Part shown: positions 27,473 through 34,843 of the stretch, one piece after another
Layout: the number at the start of each line of letters is the position of its first letter
Position numbering within the stretch: the stretch's first letter is position 1
Assembly: GCF_004803465.1 (NCBI RefSeq)
Contig: NZ_SRSF01000001.1
Coordinates: forward strand, 558,501 to 622,500
Length of the DNA: 64,000 nt
Source of the DNA: Neolewinella litorea
GTDB lineage: Bacteria; Bacteroidota; Bacteroidia; Chitinophagales; Saprospiraceae
Direction: 5' to 3'
Notes under the pieces: model-generated
Database searches by the model: none
Told to the model about the DNA's origin: nothing
What the model saw: the letters and a program-made list of their open reading frames with translations, nothing else
Position numbers and translations under genes: made by a program

Positions 27473-30400
27473 CGCTTTCCATTTTGCCTGACGATCTCGA
27501 TGGCGCGGTCGAGCTGCGGGTCGGTCCCGTGCAGGCGATCGTGCATGGTATTGTCGACGCGAACATCGGGCTCGACGCCTGTCTTTTCCAGGTTCTCCCC
27601 GTCAAGCGTGTAGCACCCCCAACTGGGTAGGCGGTAAAACGAGCCGTCCACGAGCCCCTGCCCGCTCGTAAAGATGATCCAGCGGTAGGTGGGCATTCCG
27701 ACCACCGTTCCCAGTTTCAATTGCTTGAAACCCTCGGCGGTCATCTCGGCGTCGCTCAGACTCTGTTCGTTAGTCAGCAGGACAATGGGTTTTGCCGCCG
27801 GGATGAAATTGGGCTGAAGGGTGGTCTCACCCTCGCGATAACCCCAGCGCAGGTAGGGCCGTTGGCTTAAAAACTGCAGTACGTCGTTGTGCACATTGCC
27901 CCCGGTGTTGTACCGCAGGTCCAGGATTAAGCCGTCGCGTTGGTGCCCCTCGGAGATCATCTCGTTGAGGAAATTATCCAGTTCGTCGGCGCCCATATTT
28001 TTCATGTGGACGTATGCGACGGTGCGATCGGTCTGCTCGTCCACCCGCTGCTGGTTGTCTCGCACCCACTCGTCGTAGCGTAAGTCGCGGGCTTCGGTAT
28101 AGGGCATGGGGTGAAGCCGTACCTGAAATTTTTTCCCGTCCCGGTCCAGGGTAGCCAACACTTCCCGGTCGATGCTGGGCCGGGTGAAGTAGGATTCCCG
28201 GTTGCGAGCGGGGTCGATCGTTTCCCCGTCCAGCGCCACCAGTCGGTCGCCGGGCCGCACGTCAACCGTGTAATGATCTGCCGGTCCGTCGGTTATCACG
28301 CCGGTGATGCGCAGGGGGTCATCGAAAGCGAACACCAGGCCCAGGTCAAAAGTCTTCGTTCCAAAGGTGGTCTCCTCCTCCTCTCCCGTTGAGTAGAATC
28401 CGAAGTGGGAGGTATTCAGTTCACCCAGCATATCGTTGATGAGCCGGCGCAGGTCAGCCCGGGCGGTGACGTAGGGCAGGAAGGTGGCATAATGGTCGCG
28501 CACCTCCTGCCAGTTCACGCCGTGGAAGTCCTTGTCGTAAAAGTTTTCCTCGAGGTTGGCCCAGGTTTCGTAGTACATCTGCTCGAACTCCGGGCGCAGT
28601 GTCCGGCGGAACGTATGGTCCAGGTCGATGGCTTCGGTGGTGTTTTTGTCCAGGTCCAGCGTAAGCACCTTGCCGTCTCCCAGTAAGTAGTGTTTGCCTG
28701 CCACCGACACCAGATCCGCCGCGCCGCCAATTCCCTTTCCTTCGATGGACTCTGTTTTCGGCTCCTCGAAGGGGCTCAGGACGGTCTTGAAGAGCTTCGT
28801 TTTACCGGCTTCCTGGTTGCCGCCGTAGAGCACGATCTGTTCTTCGCCATCTTGTATGACCGCTACGCTACCCTGGTCACCAAATGAGGTACCGACTTGC
28901 TCAATGCGTTCGAGTATGTTTTCGGGCTCGATGATGGTCACGGAATCCTTCCGTAGCGTATCGTCGGTAAACAGGCGGGCCAGTCGCTCGGCCCGGAAGG
29001 GCTCCTGAAACCGGCGGAGCGGCAGGCGATATACGTTGGCGTCTCCCCCACCCCGGGGATAGCCGGGTTGGTGGCGGGCGGAGTGAAAGTAGAGGTAGCG
29101 GGCATCCGGTGACCAGTAAGGTGCCCATTCGGAAACGCCCGTCTGGGTCAGATTGTAGTGATCACCCGTGGCCAGTTCGTAGACCAGTATGTCCATCTCA
29201 AAGTTGCGGCGCACGTTGGCGGCCAGGTAGGCGTCGTCGGGTGACCAGCGCGGGGGGGTGTTCTGGATGGCCCAAAATTCATCGGTCAGCAGGGTGCGGG
29301 TGCCAAAATCGGTGAGGTCGAGCAGGCGGAGTTGGTCACGTCCGCTGAGGTAAGCCGCTTGCGTGGAGTCGTGACTGATCACGAGAATCCGGTTGTTGCG
29401 GCGATCATCGGTGTGTTGCCGCATTTCTCCGGTACCGTCGGCGGGCAGGGTGAACCAGTTCAAATACCCTTCGACGGTCTGGTTGAAAAGCAGGGTCCGA
29501 TCGTCCTTCAGCCAGTGGACCTCCCGAACCCGCCCGGTGCCGGTAGACAGTTGTTGGATAAACTTTCCTTCAATGTCCGAAACGAAGAGTTCTCCCCGGG
29601 AAACGAATGCCAGCTTCTTCCCATCGTTGGAAACGGCAAAGTCGGAAATTTTCCCTTCGGTGGAGAAGTCCTGCTGCTGGGCCAGCGCTTCGAAATCGGT
29701 AATGGTGATGGGTACTTTTCGCTCCTCCCCCGTTGCCGGGTTCAGGGTATAGAGCTGATAGCCCTTAACGTACGCCAGCAGGCTGCCGTCGGCACTAACC
29801 GTTGGGGCATAGGCGGAAACCGGGCTGTCCATGAGGCGAGTCGTCGCGCCGTCGGTGCCCAGGCGGTACAGGTTATACTCATTATTGTCGCGGTCGGAGA
29901 GGAAATAGACCGTCCCGGAACGATCGATCACGGGCATCATATCCTTGCCCTCCCATTCGGTCAGTCGGGTGTAGGTGTCGGTGGCCGGATCGTAGCGCTT
30001 AATGTCGGGATTGAAGGGTCCGCGGTACCGCTTGCGGTGCGCAAAGAGGCTGCTTTCCCAGCTTTCGTTGAAGTAGACACTTCCGTCGGGGTGCTCGACG
30101 GCGTTGTGGACGTTGTTGAAGTAATGCTCGCCGAAGAGCCGTCGTGGGGTCCCTCCGCCGGTCGGCACGATGTAGGTGGCCATTCGATTTTCCCGGCCGG
30201 AAGTAAAGTAAATATGCTGTGCGTCCCAGGACCACCCTTCGACCTTATCGTCCGCTTCGTGGTACGTGAGCTGGGTGATGCGGCCCCCGCCCAGTGGCAT
30301 CAGCATCACATCCTGATTGCCGTACTGACTGGAAGTGAAGGCGAGATAGCGGCCGTCGGGACTGATCGATGGATTCGATTCAATTCCTTCCAGGGCGGTG

Positions 30401-30570
30401 AGCCGTACGGCGTGGCCGCCGGTGGCCGGCACGCTCCAAAGGTCCTGATGATAGCTGAAGACGATGAGCTCCCCATCCGGACTAAGGGCGGGTTCGTTCA
30501 CGAAATACAGTTCGTCCTGAGCCTGAAGGACCAGGCCAGGTAAAAGCAGCAGCCAGGTAATCAATCGCAT
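27469..30570 (-). CDS. tricorn-like S41 peptidase with beta-propeller and PDZ domains
   Basis: A 1033-residue exported protease. Signal peptide (1-18, ending 'LQAQ'), then WD40/TolB-like propeller repeats over about residues 25-600 ('ALSPDGELIVFSYHQDLW', 'SISPDGRYLAFTSSQYG', 'WSPDARYLYFHSARH'), a core helical region, a PDZ domain (about 765-850) and a C-terminal S41 peptidase domain with 'LILDLRYNTGGN' and the nucleophile region 'LTNEQSLSDAEM'. Tricorn-type enzymes degrade oligopeptides; here the signal peptide places it in the periplasm. The ATG at 30570 is chosen for the signal peptide; the frame is open upstream without family features. Convergent with bshC, sharing the CTAG stop. Confidence 0.92.
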   Translation of the reverse strand: MRLITWLLLLPGLVLQAQDELYFVNEPALSPDGELIVFSYHQDLWSVPATGGHAVRLTALEGIESNPSISPDGRYLAFTSSQYGNQDVMLMPLGGGRITQLTYHEADDKVEGWSWDAQHIYFTSGRENRMATYIVPTGGGTPRRLFGEHYFNNVHNAVEHPDGSVYFNESWESSLFAHRKRYRGPFNPDIKRYDPATDTYTRLTEWEGKDMMPVIDRSGTVYFLSDRDNNEYNLYRLGTDGATTRLMDSPVSAYAPTVSADGSLLAYVKGYQLYTLNPATGEERKVPITITDFEALAQQQDFSTEGKISDFAVSNDGKKLAFVSRGELFVSDIEGKFIQQLSTGTGRVREVHWLKDDRTLLFNQTVEGYLNWFTLPADGTGEMRQHTDDRRNNRILVISHDSTQAAYLSGRDQLRLLDLTDFGTRTLLTDEFWAIQNTPPRWSPDDAYLAANVRRNFEMDILVYELATGDHYNLTQTGVSEWAPYWSPDARYLYFHSARHQPGYPRGGGDANVYRLPLRRFQEPFRAERLARLFTDDTLRKDSVTIIEPENILERIEQVGTSFGDQGSVAVIQDGEEQIVLYGGNQEAGKTKLFKTVLSPFEEPKTESIEGKGIGGAADLVSVAGKHYLLGDGKVLTLDLDKNTTEAIDLDHTFRRTLRPEFEQMYYETWANLEENFYDKDFHGVNWQEVRDHYATFLPYVTARADLRRLINDMLGELNTSHFGFYSTGEEEETTFGTKTFDLGLVFAFDDPLRITGVITDGPADHYTVDVRPGDRLVALDGETIDPARNRESYFTRPSIDREVLATLDRDGKKFQVRLHPMPYTEARDLRYDEWVRDNQQRVDEQTDRTVAYVHMKNMGADELDNFLNEMISEGHQRDGLILDLRYNTGGNVHNDVLQFLSQRPYLRWGYREGETTLQPNFIPAAKPIVLLTNEQSLSDAEMTAEGFKQLKLGTVVGMPTYRWIIFTSGQGLVDGSFYRLPSWGCYTLDGENLEKTGVEPDVRVDNTMHDRLHGTDPQLDRAIEIVRQNGKR

Positions 30571-30619
30571 AGTCGCCGGGTTTGGTGGGTAAGTTACACA
30601 TCCCCCCGGGTGACGAAAA

Positions 30620-31564
30620 CTACTGTCCCAGAACCGTATGCGCGGGTAGCTCGGTACCCCGCAGAAACTCCTGGGTTTCCATGCGTCTACGGCCGGCCAG
30701 TTGCAGGGACTCAACCACCAGGAACCCGTCCTGGCAGGCCACCCGCAGAGAATCCTTGTCGTAGGTCGTTACAGTTCCGGGGAGCAGCGCGTGATCTCCC
30801 GCTTCCACCCGCGTACGGATGATCTTCAGCTGCTGGCCTTCGAGGGTAGTCCAGGCCGCCGGCCAGGGACTCAGTCCGCGCACGAAGTTGTGTACCTCCG
30901 GTACGGGACGATTGAAGTCAATCCGGGCCATATCCCGGTTCAGCTTGGGGGCGGGAGTCGCCGCGGTATCGTCTTGCTTCCGTAACTGGTAATCGCCACC
31001 TTCGATCAGGCGTACGGTTTCCAGGACCAGGTCCGCCCCCTCCACCATCATCCGATCGTGGACGTCTCCGGCCGTCTCGTTTTCGCCGATTGGCATGCGG
31101 TGCTGGAGCAGTACGTCGCCGGCATCGATCTCGTGGCGGATGAAAAAGGTAGTTGCCCCCGTCTCGCGGTCTCCGTTCATCACCGCCCAGTTGATCGGTG
31201 CCGCGCCTCGGTAGCGGGGCAACAGTGATCCGTGGAGGTTGAAGGTGCCCAGTGGTGGCATATTCCACACCGCCTCCGGGAGCATGCGAAAGGCCACCAC
31301 GATCTGCAAGTCGGCCCGAAGGCGCTTCAGATCGTTTTGGAAATCCGGTGCCTTGAGGTTTTTTGGTTGCAGGACGGGAATACCCAGCCGGACGGCGGCC
31401 CGCTTTACGGGTGATTCCAGCAACTGCTTGCCGCCGCGACCGCCCATCTTGTCGGTGGCGGTGATCACACCGACCACCGGATAACCGTGGTCGACCAGCT
31501 TTTCCAGGCTGGGGACGGCAAATTCGGGTGTACCCATGAATACGATGCGCGGGTGTTCTTTCAT
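30620..31564 (-). CDS. fmt: methionyl-tRNA formyltransferase
   Basis: A 314-residue enzyme that formylates initiator Met-tRNA using 10-formyl-tetrahydrofolate. The start 'RIVFMGTPEFAVPSLEKLV' and the catalytic-loop 'NLHGSLLPRYRGAAPI' (near residue 108, with the conserved Asn and His) are diagnostic; 'TFFIRHEIDAGDVLL' carries the catalytic Asp. The C-terminal OB-fold tRNA-binding domain starts near residue 205. Length is normal. The ATG is 5 nt after a perfect TACCTTTG box, so the mRNA may be leaderless. No def (peptide deformylase) gene is adjacent. Confidence 0.97.
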   Translation of the reverse strand: MKEHPRIVFMGTPEFAVPSLEKLVDHGYPVVGVITATDKMGGRGGKQLLESPVKRAAVRLGIPVLQPKNLKAPDFQNDLKRLRADLQIVVAFRMLPEAVWNMPPLGTFNLHGSLLPRYRGAAPINWAVMNGDRETGATTFFIRHEIDAGDVLLQHRMPIGENETAGDVHDRMMVEGADLVLETVRLIEGGDYQLRKQDDTAATPAPKLNRDMARIDFNRPVPEVHNFVRGLSPWPAAWTTLEGQQLKIIRTRVEAGDHALLPGTVTTYDKDSLRVACQDGFLVVESLQLAGRRRMETQEFLRGTELPAHTVLGQ

Positions 31565-31569
31565 GCCGA

Positions 31570-31577
31570 CAAAGGTA
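31570..31577 (-). promoter_or_regulatory. -7 box placed 5 nt before the fmt start codon
   Basis: Minus-strand TACCTTTG, ending 5 nt before the ATG. Its position predicts transcription starting at about the A of the ATG. Confidence 0.55.
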
Positions 31578-31688
31578 GGGAATGGGGGAAGGCCCGTGTA
31601 AGCTTACGGGGCTTCCTTCGGGGGTTTGCCGGGCCTGACCGGCGGACGGAATGAACATAGGTCCGCCAACGCTTACCTTGCCCATACG

Positions 31689-32510
31689 ATGGAAGAATTC
31701 AGCTGGAAGAACGAGCAGGGCCTCAAGATTTACGCCGTGGACTGGAAAACGGACCAGCCCCAGGCCGTGGTGGGCATTATTCACGGATTGGGTGAGCACT
31801 GCCGCCGCTACGACGCCCTGGCCGCCTTTTTTAACGCCAACGGTATTGCGGTGGTAGGCTACGACCGGCAGGGATTTGGGCGCAGCGAAGGCCCGCGCGG
31901 CTACACCTCCCACTACCGCAACTACCTGGATGGCGTGGCCCAACTGCGGGTGCAGTGCGAGCGGCGGTACCCGCGCCTGCCGATCTTTCTGTTCGGACAG
32001 AGTATGGGCGGGCAGTTGTTGCTCCATTACCTGATTCATCGTAAACCCTCCCTTCACGGCGCGATCGTGTCCTCCCCGCACATTGCCGAGGCCTTCACTC
32101 CGAATCCGGTAATCGTCGGACTGGGGAAGTTCATGCGACAGGTGTACCCGGCACTTACGTTGAGTAACCAGCTTAATCCGGACGACCTGAGCAGGGACGC
32201 CAAGGTGGTGGCCGATTACCGCAACGATCCCCAGAACCACGACCGGCTGAGCTGCGGCGTAGGTATCGCCTTGTTGGAACGGGGTAAATTTCTCCAGGAA
32301 TACAGCGGGGGGCTGACCGTCCCTACCCTCTTGTTGCACGGGACGGCCGACCGCATTACATCCCATGCCGCTTCGGAAGCCTTTGCCAGCCGGAATCCGG
32401 ACCAACTGACCTTCGAAAGTGTCCCGGGGGGCTACCATGAATTGCACCACGAACCGGATAAAGAGGACTACCGCAACCGCATTCTTGCCTGGCTGAACGC
32501 CCGACTGTAG
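31689..32510 (+). CDS. alpha/beta hydrolase, monoacylglycerol-lipase type
   Basis: A 273-residue serine hydrolase. 'VVGIIHGLGEHCRRYDALA' near residue 27 is the oxyanion-loop region of the Hydrolase_4/monoacylglycerol lipase group. 'FGQSMGG' near 99 has the nucleophile Ser, 'LLLHGTADRITS' near 222 the acid Asp, and 'GGYHELHHEPDK' near 251 the His. No signal peptide is seen, so it is cytoplasmic. It probably hydrolyses monoacylglycerols or lysophospholipids; substrate is inferred from the family. The ATG at 31689 fits the family start; the upstream in-frame ATG-free extension lacks homologous features. Confidence 0.9.
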   Translation: MEEFSWKNEQGLKIYAVDWKTDQPQAVVGIIHGLGEHCRRYDALAAFFNANGIAVVGYDRQGFGRSEGPRGYTSHYRNYLDGVAQLRVQCERRYPRLPIFLFGQSMGGQLLLHYLIHRKPSLHGAIVSSPHIAEAFTPNPVIVGLGKFMRQVYPALTLSNQLNPDDLSRDAKVVADYRNDPQNHDRLSCGVGIALLERGKFLQEYSGGLTVPTLLLHGTADRITSHAASEAFASRNPDQLTFESVPGGYHELHHEPDKEDYRNRILAWLNARL

Positions 32511-32879
32511 CGAATTTGCGAAGCAGCTTTTTTGCCCATAAATGAGAAAAATGACGGTTTAACCTTTGTTGCATCTGTCCACTTTTGGCTAGGCACTGGT
32601 GGTCGGTATTATCGGTGGCCGTTGACAAAATTGACGTCACAGTCCACAAGGTTAACTGCTGCGTAAACACCGGTGACACGGTCAAGGGTATGCACATCGG
32701 TAGGGCGTTCTGGCGGAAGTGTGCTATTACTTTCAAATACTTGTTGATTGTATTTTGGTCCCATCCCATATTCAAATCCTCACGAGGAACCGTTATCGGT
32801 TGCCTCGCCGGTTTTCTCCATTCGTTGGTACTGGAGGCGGATGTGGCTAGATTGTCGCCCCAGTGTTGGTTTTTGACTT
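32511..32879. other. 369-bp non-coding gap with a hairpin
   Basis: No convincing gene. It is less GC-rich than its flanks. An imperfect hairpin (32783-32792 with 32797-32807, one bulged G, TTAT loop) lies about 75 nt before the next gene and is followed by GTTTTC. A promoter for the downstream gene is expected, but no exact TAnnTTTG box was found. Confidence 0.4.
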
Positions 32880-34403
32880 ATGAAACACCTGTCCGAGCTG
32901 GTGAGGCTGCTGGGAAAGGACGCTTACTTATGTTTTGAAAATTACCGGGATGAAGACTCGCTGCGGGCCTTGTACCACTACCTGCAGCAGACGGACCACC
33001 CCAATGACGAAGAGGCGGCAACCCAACTGGGTCTGGTGCCGGGCGGATCGAATTTCCGCAAACTCAAGCACCACCTCAAGCTTGAACTGTTGAATGCGGC
33101 TTCCGCCCTGGCGCCGGTCGGCAAGTCATCCGACCGGGATCAACGCACCTTCGGCTACGTATGGAAACTTATCGCCATCGGCAAGCAGCTTCGCACCTCT
33201 TTGGGATCTGAAGTATTGCTGACGTACCTGGAAGAGGCTTTTCGCCTGGCGGAGCAGTTTGGCATGCTCGACGCAGCGTATCAGTCGGCAGTGATGTTGC
33301 GGCGGCAGTACGTCAACCGAAGATTCGACCGCACGAAATATCAGTTGTACGCCGAGCGGGCGAGGTGGTACAAAGAGCGGTTGCGGAGCTACGAGGATGC
33401 GGTGGCGGATTTCAACTATGTCATATTCCTCCGCAATTCGCGGCAGCCGGCCGCCAAGGTACAGGCCGCGGCGTACCGGGCCTTCGAAAAACACGCTCAC
33501 CTCATAACCAGGTACGATCTGCCGATCATCACCTATATCGTATTCCTGACTGAGTTAAACATCTACCTGGCGGTCAACGACTACGAGGGGGTGATCCGGG
33601 TAGCGGAAAAGGCCGTTGAGTATCTCGACGCAAAAACCGGTACCCAGCCTACCATGTACCAGGTGTTTGAGGTCAATCTCTGTCTGGCCTATACCCAACT
33701 GAACGACTACGAACGCGGTACCGCATTTGCCCGTCGATTGCTCAATAAGACGAAGCCCTCCGAACATAACTACATCAAGGTTTATGAACTCCTGCTCATC
33801 CTGTCGCTAAGGGCGGGCAAGTTTCAGGGTGCCTACGACAGCTACCTGGCCCTAAAGCCTAAAGTGGTAAATGCCAAAATGCAGCCCTTTTTCCGGGATA
33901 CGTTCCGCATTATCGAGGCCTACTTGTACCTGTTGATCCGTCTGGGACAGGTCGAACCTCACGCGGACGACATGACTTTCCGGCGCTACCGGATCAGCCG
34001 TCTCATCAACTCCTTCGATCAGGTGCCCGGTGAGAAAAGTCACCGCAATATCCACCTGCTCATAATCGAGATCGTTGACAACATTATCAGTCGAAAGCAC
34101 GGCAAGGTGACCTATAGCATTGAAGCGATAACTAAATATGCGAACCGTCACCTACGAGGCAGCGAATACCGGCGGGTGCGCTACTTCCTGAAGGCGCTGG
34201 CCCAGCTGTCCACCCAGCAATACCACCGTGAGGCCGTCGAACGGCACACCCGTCGCTACCTAAATCTGATGGCGGAACACCCCCTGAACGAAAGCCGGCT
34301 GCAATACTACATGGAATTGATCCCTTACGATGTACTGTGGGGTCTTATCCTGCAGGAACTGGGGTACAAGAGAGTCCGACTGACAAAAGGAAAAAATCCC
34401 TGA
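32880..34403 (+). CDS. unrecognised helical-repeat (TPR-like) protein
   Basis: A 507-residue soluble protein without signal peptide or membrane segment. Almost all of it is predicted helical, with spaced Tyr/Leu/Ala patterns ('DDAAYQSAV'-like and 'EGVIRVAEKAVEYLDAK', 'YEVNLCLAYTQLNDYERGTAF' style pairs) typical of TPR-type repeats from about residue 100 to 480. I do not recognise a named family and see no catalytic motif. The basic C-terminus (KRVRLTKGK) might touch nucleic acid, but that is speculation. It stands alone between a hydrolase and tRNA-Ser, preceded by a 369-bp gap, and ends 121 nt before the tRNA. It looks like a lineage-restricted gene. Confidence 0.7.
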   Translation: MKHLSELVRLLGKDAYLCFENYRDEDSLRALYHYLQQTDHPNDEEAATQLGLVPGGSNFRKLKHHLKLELLNAASALAPVGKSSDRDQRTFGYVWKLIAIGKQLRTSLGSEVLLTYLEEAFRLAEQFGMLDAAYQSAVMLRRQYVNRRFDRTKYQLYAERARWYKERLRSYEDAVADFNYVIFLRNSRQPAAKVQAAAYRAFEKHAHLITRYDLPIITYIVFLTELNIYLAVNDYEGVIRVAEKAVEYLDAKTGTQPTMYQVFEVNLCLAYTQLNDYERGTAFARRLLNKTKPSEHNYIKVYELLLILSLRAGKFQGAYDSYLALKPKVVNAKMQPFFRDTFRIIEAYLYLLIRLGQVEPHADDMTFRRYRISRLINSFDQVPGEKSHRNIHLLIIEIVDNIISRKHGKVTYSIEAITKYANRHLRGSEYRRVRYFLKALAQLSTQQYHREAVERHTRRYLNLMAEHPLNESRLQYYMELIPYDVLWGLILQELGYKRVRLTKGKNP

Positions 34404-34441
34404 GGCACTGTCCCATACACCCCATCAATGGTTACTCCCTT

Positions 34442-34491
34442 AAAAAGGAACCCCATACGGCGGGGTCGGCATTGACCTGTCCGTACGGGGT
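34442..34491 (-). terminator. Rho-independent terminator of tRNA-Ser
   Basis: Read on the minus strand, an 11-bp stem (34450-34460 with 34481-34491, one G-U pair) is followed by TTCCTTTTT. It lies about 35 nt past the tRNA 3' end. Confidence 0.75.
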
Positions 34492-34524
34492 GAGTCCGCT
34501 GCAACACTTGGCAACGGGGAGAAG

Positions 34525-34609
34525 CGGAGGAAGAGGGATTCGAACCCCCGGTACCTTGCGGTACGTCGGTTTTCAAGACCGGTGCATTCAACCACTCTGC
34601 CATTCCTCC
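34525..34609 (-). tRNA. tRNA-Ser (anticodon TGA)
   Basis: An 85-nt class II tRNA with a fully paired acceptor stem, the loop CTTGAAA giving anticodon TGA, a long variable arm (GTACC-GCAA-GGTAC) and a T loop TTCGAAT. The discriminator is G; CCA is not encoded. The outermost pair of the anticodon stem is C-A rather than Watson-Crick. A -7 box lies 24 nt upstream and a terminator downstream, so it is a single-gene unit. Confidence 0.95.
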
Positions 34610-34633
34610 GGAGCGGGTGATCGCTTCGGGCGG

Positions 34634-34641
34634 CAAAGGTA
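34634..34641 (-). promoter_or_regulatory. -7 box for tRNA-Ser
   Basis: Minus-strand TACCTTTG, a perfect consensus match, 24 nt upstream of the mature tRNA 5' end. Confidence 0.6.
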
Positions 34642-34808
34642 GCACAGGGAAAAGTAAGATGCAAGGCGTCAGCAGAGCAGGTATTGATGCCTGATGCGTG
34701 GTGGATCTGATTCATTTAGCAGGTTATACGGTCGGAAGCCAGCGCGCCTGGCATCCTTCGGGGAAAATCGGACCTGCGCTCCGGCGCCCGGAATGCGTTT
34801 GGCCGACT

Positions 34809-34816
34809 TATCTTTG
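34809..34816 (+). promoter_or_regulatory. -7 box for carB
   Basis: TATCTTTG matches TAnnTTTG and lies 27 nt before the carB ATG. No clear -33 element at the usual distance. Confidence 0.5.
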
Positions 34817-34843
34817 CCCGAATTTTGACCTACCCACTCCCCC

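Noticed and set aside
30918-32450. A 510-codon open frame on the minus strand over fmt and the alpha/beta hydrolase gene
   Set aside because: It is antisense to two clear genes, has no recognisable protein features, and arises from GC-rich codon bias.
32585-32938. A 117-codon open frame in the gap before the helical-repeat gene
   Set aside because: Odd composition (many Cys, Trp and His), overlap with the start of the better-supported gene at 32880, and no recognisable features.
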